In this document: positions 14,975-22,943 of the stretch, one piece after another
Numbering within the stretch: the first letter of the stretch is position 1
Layout of the letters: each line of letters starts with the position of its first letter
IMG/VR virus record: IMGVR_UViG_3300044991_001427
Location: 1-51,444 of that record
Direction: 5' to 3' (one strand)
DNA from: a virus
DNA: 51,444 nucleotides
Program-made: the position numbers and the translations under genes
The notes under the pieces: generated by a model
The model's input: the letters and a program-made list of their open reading frames with translations, nothing else
Database searches by the model: none
Told to the model about the DNA's origin: nothing

Positions 14975-15381
14975 TCGATTTCGCCCGAGCCCTGCCAGAT
15001 CCGGATCCGCCAGATCCCGCGGTGGTCTTCCTGCCCGTACAAGACGCGGATTGAGTACGTTCCGCCACGGTCCATGTTGACCGACACGTGTGAGTCCGGC
15101 TTGCCGATAATCCAGCGAGGATTTTTCAGGCTGCCCGGCGGAAGCTTCGCATCGACAACGAGCAGGTCACGCCCGACACTGCGGGCGCCGTCTTTCGCGT
15201 CCAGTTCCAGCCGCCAATCGTCTTGGACGGTGAACTCCGCGGTCCGGCCGACGCCGGTTGAACGGAATTCAACGACCAGCTTTTCTTTCGGCTCCGCGCC
15301 GTCGACGCCCGCTGCGCAGCCGTAGACGATCGTCGCCACCAGTCCTACCGCCAGCATCCAGGGGAGATTTCGCCAGAACAT
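14971..15381 (-). CDS. Exported (possibly lipoprotein) accessory protein, minus strand
   Basis: 136 aa, the only minus-strand gene in the structural region. ATG 15379-15381 is chosen because AAAGGG precedes it and a signal peptide follows at once (MFWRNLPWMLAVGLVATIVYGCAAG); Cys22 could be a lipobox, though Tyr at -2 is atypical. The mature part is beta-rich (KLVVEFRSTGVGRTAEFTVQDDW...GTYSIRVLYGQEDHRGIWRIRIWQ). It converges on the HTH gene and diverges from the protease gene. Position and orientation fit a moron, an independently expressed cargo gene acting on the host envelope, such as superinfection exclusion; this is inference. Confidence 0.65.
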   Translation of the reverse strand: MFWRNLPWMLAVGLVATIVYGCAAGVDGAEPKEKLVVEFRSTGVGRTAEFTVQDDWRLELDAKDGARSVGRDLLVVDAKLPPGSLKNPRWIIGKPDSHVSVNMDRGGTYSIRVLYGQEDHRGIWRIRIWQGSGEID

Positions 15382-15481
15382 CGCAAGCCCTTTCGTGCCA
15401 TTCGTGCCGTTTCTTCCATTGCTACCGCATTCAGTCTGGCGCGCGTTGCGGCAAAAGTCAAGTTCGCCGTATCGTTGGGGC

Positions 15482-16678
15482 ATGGCCAAATTCCGCAAGG
15501 CAATTCTGAAAACTGGCACCTATCACAGCCCAGACGGCAAGGTCGAGGTGACAACCGATCGGTTGCGGAATTGGGAGCTACAATTTGGCCGCATGACGCG
15601 GGCGAAGCAGGTCGTTCCGATCGACTGGGACCACGCCGACACGGCCGAGGCACTGCAGCCGCTGACGATGGATGTCTACCACCGCCGCCGGTCGGCTAAG
15701 TCCACCATCGGGCACCTGGCCGACTTCCGTGTCAACGACGCGGGGGACGCGGCGGAGATCACGCTTGACATCCGGGCGCCCAAGGCCGCTGAAGCCGCCG
15801 AACTGAACACGGTCTACGTGTCGCCGGTACTCTTCCCCGAGTGGCGGGACGGCGCCGGAAACTGCTACCGGGACGCAATCACCCACGTTGACATGGTCAA
15901 TCACCCGGTGGACCACTCCCAGACGCCATTCGTGCCAGTCGAATCGCAGACAATCGCCTGCGCTTTGCGGATGAGCCTGAACGCGAAACCTTACCGACTC
16001 TCGGAGGAACCGATGGACGACGACAAGAAGCCCGACGACGAAGAGACGCCCGAGACGCCGGAAGACGCCGAGCCCGCCGAAGACACTCCCGCCGAGCCGC
16101 CCCCGCCGCCCGAGAACGCGAGCACGGTTGACGACATTCTCGAAGGGCTACGCACGTTCAATATCGTGCTGCCGGACGGGACCAACGGGAGCAACCTGCT
16201 GGAGCGGCTGCATTCCGCGCTGCTGACGGCCGCCGCGCACCAAGGCAAGGGGCCGAACGACGACGCGCAGGCCCCGCCCGCGGATACCAAGATTGAAGAC
16301 CCCGCCATCGCCACCATGAGCCTGCAGGCCCGTGCGGCGCTGTCCTGGGCCGAAGGCCAGTATCGGGCATCGCTCGCCAGTCGTCTGAAGACGCTGGCGG
16401 AATCCGGCCGGGCGACGCCGGCGGAAATCAAGACCCTAGACGGCCAGAGTACGGCAGTCCGCCTGAGCCTGGACGCCAGCGGTAAGCCGTCTCCGTCGGA
16501 TCTGGAGAAGTGGATTGAGTCCCGTGAGGCGATCCCCGCCGGGACGTTCTGGAGCCCGACGCAGCGGCTCAGCCTGGCAAGCGCGACGGTCATTGATCCG
16601 CCCGCTGCCATGCGAGGAGAAATGACGCCGGACGAAATCAAGGCCACCGCCGATTGGGCGCTTGGTCGCAAGAGCTAA
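15482..16678 (+). CDS. Mu gpI-like prohead protease/scaffold
   Basis: 398 aa from ATG 15482. The first 160 residues (AILKTGTYHSPDGKVEVTTDRLRNWELQFG, VPIDWDHAD, AEITLDIRAPKAAEAAELNTVYVSPVLF, AITHVDMVNHPVDH) follow the pattern of Mu-like phage I proteases, which mature the prohead. A Pro/Glu/Asp-rich linker (residues about 178-208) leads to a helical C-terminal part suited to scaffolding. It lies just before decoration and capsid genes, as expected. I cannot point to the catalytic residues with certainty. Confidence 0.7.
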   Translation: MAKFRKAILKTGTYHSPDGKVEVTTDRLRNWELQFGRMTRAKQVVPIDWDHADTAEALQPLTMDVYHRRRSAKSTIGHLADFRVNDAGDAAEITLDIRAPKAAEAAELNTVYVSPVLFPEWRDGAGNCYRDAITHVDMVNHPVDHSQTPFVPVESQTIACALRMSLNAKPYRLSEEPMDDDKKPDDEETPETPEDAEPAEDTPAEPPPPPENASTVDDILEGLRTFNIVLPDGTNGSNLLERLHSALLTAAAHQGKGPNDDAQAPPADTKIEDPAIATMSLQARAALSWAEGQYRASLASRLKTLAESGRATPAEIKTLDGQSTAVRLSLDASGKPSPSDLEKWIESREAIPAGTFWSPTQRLSLASATVIDPPAAMRGEMTPDEIKATADWALGRKS

Positions 16679-16721
16679 CGGACGGTCGAAACAACACCAC
16701 ATTTTTTGAGCAGGTGACACG

Positions 16722-17570
16722 ATGAGCAAAATGGGCGGATGGGCAACGCCGGGTATTGGTGCGGACCGTACCGTGGCCGAAACCGAAATCCTTTGGGGCG
16801 CTGATCAGGCCCGCAGTGCGGCCCTGTGGACGTCGGCGGTAATTTCCGGGGCGGCCCGTGACGCCGGCAACACGCCGACGACGGTCTTGCGGCCGGGGCT
16901 ACTGATGGGCAAGGTGACCAGCAGCGGCGAGTTCAAGGAGTGGAATCCGGACGGGACTGACGGCAGCGAAAACCTGTGGGGCGTGCTCGATACCGAGTTG
17001 CGAGCGCAGGACTTCGACGCCACGGACCAGGACCGCGTATTCCGCCTGCTAGTGGCCCGTGCTCCGCTGAAGGCCCGCAAGTTGCTGATCGAAGGAACCG
17101 CGCTGGTCGGGGACACCGACGAGTACCTGGCTCGTCGCATGCTGGCCAAGGCGGGGTTTGTCCTGGACGACGATCCGGGCAACTACCTGTCGGGCCTGAA
17201 CCAGCGAATTTCCCGCGTAACGGGGGTGACGGACGCGGTGACCGCCGCCGAAAACGGCTCGCTGCTGATTTATTCGAACGCTGCCTCGGTGACCGTGACC
17301 CTGCCGACGATCGTCCCTGGCCTGTCGTTCGACCTGCTGCGCGAGGGAGACGAGGAATTCATCGTCACGAGTGCGGAAGGCGACAACGTCATCGTTGGTA
17401 ACGACCTGGCCGCCGATTCGATCACGTTCACGACGGCCGGCAACCACATCGGCGCGATGGTGCATGTCGAATCGATCTACGTCAACGGAACGCCTTTGTG
17501 GCTGCTGACGTTGCCAAACGTGCCGATCGGAACGGGCGTTAACACGCTGCCGTTCGGGCTCGGAACCTAA
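16722..17570 (+). CDS. Head decoration protein (lambda gpD-like) with C-terminal extension
   Basis: 282 aa. The first half carries the gpD-family signature: VLRPGLLMGKVTSSGEFKEWNPDGTDGSENLWGVLDTEL. Family members are about 110-150 aa, so the C-terminal 110 residues (SLLIYSNAASVTVTLPTIVPGLSFDLLREGDEEFIVTSAEGDNVIVG) are an added beta domain, probably displayed on the capsid surface. Decoration trimers cement the expanded capsid. The gene sits directly before the capsid gene, the usual order. Confidence 0.75.
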   Translation: MSKMGGWATPGIGADRTVAETEILWGADQARSAALWTSAVISGAARDAGNTPTTVLRPGLLMGKVTSSGEFKEWNPDGTDGSENLWGVLDTELRAQDFDATDQDRVFRLLVARAPLKARKLLIEGTALVGDTDEYLARRMLAKAGFVLDDDPGNYLSGLNQRISRVTGVTDAVTAAENGSLLIYSNAASVTVTLPTIVPGLSFDLLREGDEEFIVTSAEGDNVIVGNDLAADSITFTTAGNHIGAMVHVESIYVNGTPLWLLTLPNVPIGTGVNTLPFGLGT

Positions 17571-17588
17571 CAGACATTGAACGAATAC

Positions 17589-17636
17589 CGCGGCTAGGGT
17601 AGCTCCCGAAAGCTCGCTCCCCGGCGAGTAGCCGCG
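17589..17636 (+). promoter_or_regulatory. Branched RNA structure before the capsid gene
   Basis: CGCGGCTA (17589-17596) pairs perfectly with TAGCCGCG (17629-17636). Inside, AGCT...AGCT and CTCGC...GCGAG form two small hairpins, giving a three-way junction in the 118-base gap before the major capsid start. No T run follows, so it is not a classic terminator; it may be a stability or translation element. Confidence 0.5.
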
Positions 17637-17688
17637 TCCAAACACGATGGGGCTTTCGCCTGGGGACGGCGCGAGAGAGACACGACAC

Positions 17689-18858
17689 ATGGCCAGCTAT
17701 CTTGACATCCTCCGCCCGCAAGTGCTGACGCAGGTCGTTCGGCAAGTGGTGGCGAGCGCCGACCCGATCTTGAACTTTATGGGATTCCAACCGGGCGGCT
17801 CGAACGAGAAGTACATGGGGCACGGTCGCGAAGGCGCCTTCCACGTCTTCGACGATTCGCGGAAGGTCGGCAAGGGGCGGGCGCCTGGCACACCGGCGGC
17901 GCGCAGCAGCAAGCAGCCGATGAAGCAGATCCCGTTCGTCTACCCACGGATGCACGACAGCGTGAGCCTGCTGGCCGAGTTCTACCACAACCTCGGACGC
18001 ATCGACGATCCGGCGATGCGGGACGAGGCAGGGAAGGACATGATCACCAGGCAGACGGGCGTCCTGAGTCAGAAGGCCGCAAACTGGCGTATTGCCATGA
18101 CCGTGGGCATGTTGCGGGATCAGCTGTACGTGCACCAGGAAGGGGACGACTGGTTCGTCAACTACACCAGCGGCTCGGCTCTGTTCCAGATGAACTGCCG
18201 AGTGCCGGCGGGCAACAAGAATCAGCTGCTGATGCTGGATCGGTCCGGCGGGACGATCCTGGGGACAATCATCGACGTGCCTTGGTCGAATGCCGGCGCC
18301 AACATCCCCTTGCACATCGCCAAGATCAATCAGGCCCGCGCCGTCCTGGGCGTTGGTCCCGTGACCGATGTTCACCTGAATTCAGTGACGTGGCAGTACC
18401 TGATCACCAACGATTACCTGGCCGCGATGGCAGGTATCGCCAACCCGCCGTTCGAGAACTTCGCGAGGGAAGCCGGCAAGCGGCCGGACGGCAGCCCGAT
18501 GCACGAGTACATCGGCCGGTTCAATGCCCTGCCGGGCGTGACGTTCCATATTTCGGACGAGGGATTGGAACTGTGGAGCGCCACGACGGACACCTACGTC
18601 CATACGAAGCACTGGGCCGACGGCATGGTGGTCATGATGGGCGACCCGAAGGCCCGCAGCGACAACTACACGCTGTATCAGGGCTCGGAACCGATCGCCG
18701 AGTATGACGGGGGACCGGAGACGGTCCGTGTCGGCCTGAGCAGCTGGAGTAAGAAGACGGCCAATCCGACGGCCACCGAGATTTACGTCTTGGACAACGC
18801 ACTGCCGGTCAATCACGACCCGTACAGCATCTGCATTGCGACGGTCGCCGGGTTCTAG
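17689..18858 (+). CDS. Major capsid protein (lambda gpE-like)
   Basis: 389 aa from ATG 17689. N-terminus SYLDILRPQVLTQVVRQVVASADPILNFMGFQPGG and the FVYPRMHDSVSLLAEFYHNLGR segment, then a long C-terminal beta domain with HISDEGLELWSATTDTYVHTKHWADGMVVMMGDP, fit the lambda E-type HK97-fold capsid family. Size and position after the decoration protein agree. Hundreds of copies form the shell; strong expression might be served by the structured leader just upstream. Confidence 0.8.
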   Translation: MASYLDILRPQVLTQVVRQVVASADPILNFMGFQPGGSNEKYMGHGREGAFHVFDDSRKVGKGRAPGTPAARSSKQPMKQIPFVYPRMHDSVSLLAEFYHNLGRIDDPAMRDEAGKDMITRQTGVLSQKAANWRIAMTVGMLRDQLYVHQEGDDWFVNYTSGSALFQMNCRVPAGNKNQLLMLDRSGGTILGTIIDVPWSNAGANIPLHIAKINQARAVLGVGPVTDVHLNSVTWQYLITNDYLAAMAGIANPPFENFAREAGKRPDGSPMHEYIGRFNALPGVTFHISDEGLELWSATTDTYVHTKHWADGMVVMMGDPKARSDNYTLYQGSEPIAEYDGGPETVRVGLSSWSKKTANPTATEIYVLDNALPVNHDPYSICIATVAGF

Positions 18859-18906
18859 GACACTTGACGCGGCCGACGCCGCATTTTGAAAGCGAGGACT
18901 CGAAAC

Positions 18907-19362
18907 ATGGGTACGCCCTGGACAAGACGCGTTCCGCAAAGCGTGGAACGTCAGACCGACACGCTGCCGCAGACAGCCGACGAGGCGCTGTTCCGGATCA
19001 CGGGCGGCAAGGTCCGAATCCTGGAAATCGTCGGCGAGGTGACCACCGCGATTCAGAATCAGGCCAATAACACGAAGTTGAAGTTCAATCCGGCCGGGAC
19101 CGGCGCCGACGTGGACTTGTGCGCGGTCCTAAACATCGCCGATGACGCGGTGGGACGGCTGTATTCGATCACAGGCGATTTTTCCGATGCCATGATCGAT
19201 GGCCTGTGGGCACTGGAGACGGATAGCGTGATGGAGAAGCGGGGAATCATCCTCGGGCCGGGCGACATCGAACTGGACTGCGCCGCGAGCAACGCGGGTT
19301 CCGTCAAGTGGACGGTCACCTGGGAGCCGCTGGACGCCGGCGGAAACGTCGCTTACGTGTAG
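18907..19362 (+). CDS. Capsid-adjacent structural protein
   Basis: 151 aa from ATG 18907. Beta-rich (FRITGGKVRILEIVGEVTTAIQNQANNTKLKFNPAGTGADVDLC) with an acidic C-terminus; proteins of this size and place are often minor capsid, decoration or head-completion proteins. No named family. A transcription terminator follows. Confidence 0.55.
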   Translation: MGTPWTRRVPQSVERQTDTLPQTADEALFRITGGKVRILEIVGEVTTAIQNQANNTKLKFNPAGTGADVDLCAVLNIADDAVGRLYSITGDFSDAMIDGLWALETDSVMEKRGIILGPGDIELDCAASNAGSVKWTVTWEPLDAGGNVAYV

Positions 19363-19393
19363 AGCATGCCTTTCGTGCTGGGTTGCTTCGCGT

Positions 19394-19431
19394 GGGGCCG
19401 GCTGGCTCATCCGGCCGGCCCCTTGTGTTTT
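19394..19431 (+). terminator. Rho-independent terminator after capsid genes
   Basis: GGGGCCGGCTGG (19394-19405) pairs with CCGGCCGGCCCC (19411-19422) around a CTCAT loop with one mismatch, followed by TTGTGTTTT. It would lower transcription into the connector and tail genes and so favour capsid over tail message. Confidence 0.75.
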
Positions 19432-19443
19432 ATGGGGTGAATC

Positions 19444-19968
19444 GTGACCGTTGAAACGCTGCCGGTTCTGTGTACGCAAGCCGAAGTTGAGCGGGTGCTA
19501 TCCGCCAACGGCGTGGTTGCGTTTGCGGATCACGATGGCGACGGGATCGAGGACAGCGGAGTTGTAGACGACTGCATTCAGCGGGCGAGCGACGAAATTT
19601 TGCTGTACCTACATGACCGATACGAAAACGCGGTCCTAGCGACGGTAAACCTCGTGCGCAGGTGGGCGGCAGTTGGCGCGGCGTGCTATCTGTGTGAGAC
19701 GCGAAACAATCCTCCGCCCGAATCGCTCCGTGCTCAGTGGGACAGGCTGATCCAGGAGCCGGACGGGTTGATCGTCAGAATCGGAGCCGGACACCAGAAT
19801 CTGCCGGGCGTCGAACTGCGGTACGACAGTCGCCCAAGCTTCTCGAACCTGCGAGTTGACCGACGCTGGCCGACCAGCAAAACGCGGGTGACGCGAGTCA
19901 ATAGCAGCGACGCGCCAACGACGCTGACGCAAGATCATACCATCGAGCCGGCGGGGTTTGACCTGTGA
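19444..19968 (+). CDS. Head-tail connector, Mu gp36/DUF1320-like
   Basis: 174 aa from GTG 19444. VDDCIQRASDEILLYLHDRYENAV and LVRRWAAVGAACYLCETRNNPPPESLRAQWDRLIQ are the hallmark helical segments of the DUF1320/gp36 family, which forms the adaptor ring below the portal. The C-terminal 50 residues are less ordered. Its stop overlaps the next GTG start. Confidence 0.75.
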   Translation: MTVETLPVLCTQAEVERVLSANGVVAFADHDGDGIEDSGVVDDCIQRASDEILLYLHDRYENAVLATVNLVRRWAAVGAACYLCETRNNPPPESLRAQWDRLIQEPDGLIVRIGAGHQNLPGVELRYDSRPSFSNLRVDRRWPTSKTRVTRVNSSDAPTTLTQDHTIEPAGFDL

Positions 19969-20825
19969 CCGACACGACGATCTATTTTCGAGGAGGGCGA
20001 CAACTGGCGCGGCAATTGGCCAGTCGTCTCGTCGGCATGGTGACCGGACGGGAGCCGGACACGCTGGGTATCGGGCGCGGCGTGTTTACTGCGGTCGGAT
20101 TTGCGGCCCTGTCCGACATCAAGGCGGATTTCATCCGTAAGGCCAAGGGGCAGCCGGGCGAAGACGGGCAGACGTGGGCGCCGCTGAGTCCGAAGACGAT
20201 CGCACGCCGGCGGATCGGGCCGGGCGACAAGCGGATCCCCCATATCGCCGCGAGGTTACAGGCCGAGAAAGACGCCGCCAAGGCTGCGAGGCAGAAGTTT
20301 GACGCGGACACGAAGCGACGTCGCGATCGCCTGGCGGCCCGGTTCGCGCTGTCGATGCCTCCAAGCGAGGCCCGTAAGCGAGCAGATGAGCAAATCAAGG
20401 CCGAGCGGAAGGAGGCAGACTTTCGCCTCCGTGGCCAGATCGCGTTGGCCAATGCGACCGGGAAGCGGCGATGGGAGATACTTGCCCAGCGGCAGGTGGA
20501 CATTCTCCGCGACACGGGCGTCCTGCTCAACAGCCTGTCACCTGGCCAGATCAGTGGGGACGGGCCGGGGATCGTCTATCAGCCTCCGGGCGGCGACGGC
20601 GGTGACAAGCAGGTCTTTTCCCTGTTCGACAGCGGCGTAATCGTCGGCACGACGGTCAAGTACGCCAAGACTCACCAGGAAGGCGACGCAAGCCGGAAGA
20701 TACCCGCGCGCCCGTTTCTGCCCACGCGTGGAGTGCCGCAAGTCTGGCTCGATCGCTGGGCGGATGCCGGACAAGTGGCACTGGCCGAAGGCGCGAGACA
20801 GCTTTACCAGACGGTGGGGACATGA
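19965..20825 (+). CDS. Mu gpG-like virion morphogenesis protein
   Basis: 286 aa, GTG start overlapping the connector stop. The C-terminal half carries the gpG-family pattern: QVDILRDTGVLLNSLSPG, GVIVGTTVKYAKTHQEGD and KIPARPFLPTRG. The family is usually about 150-200 aa; here a basic helical insert (KDAAKAARQKFDADTKRRRDRLAARF...RKEADFRLRGQI, about residues 100-155) lengthens it. Members act as tail-completion or head-tail joining factors in Mu-like phages. Confidence 0.78.
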   Translation: MTDTTIYFRGGRQLARQLASRLVGMVTGREPDTLGIGRGVFTAVGFAALSDIKADFIRKAKGQPGEDGQTWAPLSPKTIARRRIGPGDKRIPHIAARLQAEKDAAKAARQKFDADTKRRRDRLAARFALSMPPSEARKRADEQIKAERKEADFRLRGQIALANATGKRRWEILAQRQVDILRDTGVLLNSLSPGQISGDGPGIVYQPPGGDGGDKQVFSLFDSGVIVGTTVKYAKTHQEGDASRKIPARPFLPTRGVPQVWLDRWADAGQVALAEGARQLYQTVGT

Positions 20826-21361
20826 TCGAAGAAAAGTGCCTACTGCTGGCTGTCCGGAATCAACTGCGGTCGGCGTGCGGCTATGCGGAAACGGCGTGCG
20901 AAGTCGAGTTCGACGAACTGGCCCCCGGAACCGTCGGCGAGACCTACGTGATTGTGCAGCCGGGCGGATTCCGCCGCGGGCCGCATCAAGACAAGAGCGG
21001 GACCGTTCGGGACTACGTCTACGCAGTGAGCGTGACGGTAGTTAAGCGAGTCCGCCACGTTCCGCGAGACCGATACCGAGACGTGTTCCTGAACAACCTG
21101 GCCAGTCTGGACCAGGAGCTGGAGAGCATCGCGGCGGCAATCGACTGGCAGTATGCCGTGACCACGGCGGCAAACGCCCTGCTGGTTGAAGGCGGGGACG
21201 CGGCGCAGGGATTCAATCATCCGCTGACGTTTACGGGCGTAGACGCCAAGCCACGGCTGGTCGACCCGGGCGTGTTCGCCGCCACGGGCCACCAGGCGGC
21301 CGGAATGGCTCGGACGATTCACTTTGACGGGGCGAGGCGAACCAAAACAGTCAACGTGTAG
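20822..21361 (+). CDS. Probable tail terminator/tail-completion protein
   Basis: 179 aa, ATGA-coupled to the gpG-like gene. Pattern of an N-terminal helix, a central beta segment (RDYVYAVSVTVVKRVRHVPRDRYRDVF) and a following helix (NNLASLDQELESIAAAI) is typical of tail-terminator folds that cap the tail tube. Position between the gpG-like protein and the next tail proteins fits. Sequence family not certain. Confidence 0.55.
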   Translation: MIEEKCLLLAVRNQLRSACGYAETACEVEFDELAPGTVGETYVIVQPGGFRRGPHQDKSGTVRDYVYAVSVTVVKRVRHVPRDRYRDVFLNNLASLDQELESIAAAIDWQYAVTTAANALLVEGGDAAQGFNHPLTFTGVDAKPRLVDPGVFAATGHQAAGMARTIHFDGARRTKTVNV

Positions 21362-21372
21362 GAGCAACGACC

Positions 21373-22011
21373 ATGACAGCATCGGCCAATATCACCATTT
21401 CCGCGACCATTGGCGGGAAGCAGGTTTACAAGAGCTTCACGCGGTCTGCGGACCACCCCAATGTCTACCAGGATATCGACCTGCCGGCCGGCAAGGCCGC
21501 TACGGATTGGGTGAAATCCGACGCAGACACGGCCGCCTGCAACCTGACCGCAGGGCATGGGTACAGCAGCGGAAAGGCGGACGTTTACTGGACTGCGTCT
21601 GGAGTTGCCAAGCAGCGGCACAATGTTGACATGACGGTCACCGTTAACGCGCTGGCCCTGGATGGCGGGACGGGCGACGATTTTCCGGCATCGGCAACCA
21701 CGGGCGTCGTCGTATGTACGCAGACCGCCATCAACGTGCAGGCCGACGGCAGTACCGCGGTCGCGATTTGCGTCTGCGCCGAGTTCGCCGTGACGACCGA
21801 AACCGCCTACTGCGGGGCCGACTTCCAGGACACCGCACCGGCGACCGTCAAATTCTTCCACCTGCCGCCGAACGAGCCGCAGTTGTGGACCAAGTACAGC
21901 ATCGCCGCAAACCCGCTGACTGGAAACGTCATCGAGGAATGCAAGGCCAGCAACGGCAGCGCGACCAATGCCGCCGTGTTGCAGATCCTGATCTTGGAGG
22001 ACGCGACTTGA
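21373..22011 (+). CDS. Tail-region structural protein
   Basis: 212 aa, Thr/Ala/Asp-rich and beta-structured (NITISATIGGKQVYKSF, DVYWTASGVAKQRHNVDMTVTVNAL), with several cysteines in the second half. Might be a tail-tube or tube-associated protein. No family recognised. The TTG start of the next gene overlaps its stop. Confidence 0.5.
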   Translation: MTASANITISATIGGKQVYKSFTRSADHPNVYQDIDLPAGKAATDWVKSDADTAACNLTAGHGYSSGKADVYWTASGVAKQRHNVDMTVTVNALALDGGTGDDFPASATTGVVVCTQTAINVQADGSTAVAICVCAEFAVTTETAYCGADFQDTAPATVKFFHLPPNEPQLWTKYSIAANPLTGNVIEECKASNGSATNAAVLQILILEDAT

Positions 22012-22409
22012 CCGGAATCGTAATCCCCAGCGACCGAACAACCAAGCAGCAGCCGATGGGCTACTGTCTGAATCCCGCCTGCCGCGAGCGGAGCGAGGAT
22101 AGCCGGTTCGAGTTTGCCGTGGATCACGACCGCTTCGCCTGTCCCAAATGCGGCAGTCGTGACGCGCCGGGCGTGGGCCTGCTGGTCTTGACTCACCTAT
22201 TGATCCGCGACCCGCGCGGGCCGATCAAGGGGGAACTGGGCCGGTTCAAGGTGGCGTGCGACACTCGCCGCGCCTACCTTGCCACGCTGACGAACCTGGA
22301 AGCCGCCACCGCCGAGCCGTCGATTGCCAACTGCCCTGGCTGCCTTGCCGCCGCCGAGAAAGCCGGAATCCGAACACCGCAGGGGGCCGCCCTGCTCGCC
22401 AAAGCCTGA
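22008..22409 (+). CDS. Zinc-ribbon protein in the tail operon, TTG start
   Basis: 133 aa from a TTG that overlaps the previous stop (TTGA), with GGAGG about ten bases upstream. Four-cysteine module CLNPACRERSEDSRFEFAVDHDRFACPKCG at about residues 20-48, and a further CPGC near the C-terminus. Zinc ribbons are unusual among tail genes; it may be an assembly factor or a small virion protein. Confidence 0.6.
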   Translation: MTGIVIPSDRTTKQQPMGYCLNPACRERSEDSRFEFAVDHDRFACPKCGSRDAPGVGLLVLTHLLIRDPRGPIKGELGRFKVACDTRRAYLATLTNLEAATAEPSIANCPGCLAAAEKAGIRTPQGAALLAKA

Positions 22410-22420
22410 AAGGGATTGCC

Positions 22421-22891
22421 ATGTCGTTCATCGCCGGACCGTACACCGCCACGTATAAGGGATCCGCGCTGGGCCAGACCGCCGACGGATACCGAGTGAG
22501 TCACCAGTTTTTCAAGCGGCTGATTCTGGGCGACAGTTACGCACAGACGCCGCAAGACGAGGTGTACCAAGGGGCGGAGGTGTTTGTGCAAATGCGGCTG
22601 ATCGAATATGACGCCGCAGGGGTGCAATCTGTGATGTGGCCATATGGCGCGTACATGAACGTCGGGCAGGTTGGTCGCGTGTCTCGCCAGCAATCGCTGG
22701 CTGGCGCATTGGTACTGACCGCGGTCGCAGGGACGCCGGCAGCGACCGTGCCGTCCAGCGTGACGCTGACAAACGCGATTTTGGCGGAGGGGTTCCCCGT
22801 GGAACTGCTATTCGCGCCGGACCTGCGCGAGGTGCCGCTACGGCTCCGGGTCTTTCCTTCCACCGTCGGCGTGTTCGGCTCCGTGGCCTGA
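22421..22891 (+). CDS. Tail-tube-like structural protein
   Basis: 156 aa. FIAGPYTATYKGSALGQTADGYRVSHQFFKRLILGDSYAQTPQDEVYQGAEVFVQMRLIEYDA is a beta-barrel/sandwich pattern seen in major tail-tube proteins, and the gene lies just before the tape measure, where tube genes usually are. The family itself is not certain. Confidence 0.6.
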   Translation: MSFIAGPYTATYKGSALGQTADGYRVSHQFFKRLILGDSYAQTPQDEVYQGAEVFVQMRLIEYDAAGVQSVMWPYGAYMNVGQVGRVSRQQSLAGALVLTAVAGTPAATVPSSVTLTNAILAEGFPVELLFAPDLREVPLRLRVFPSTVGVFGSVA

Positions 22892-22943
22892 TTCGCGCCG
22901 GGCGGTGACGGCGTGAGTTTGGCGGCGGAGAAAGGCGGGCGAC

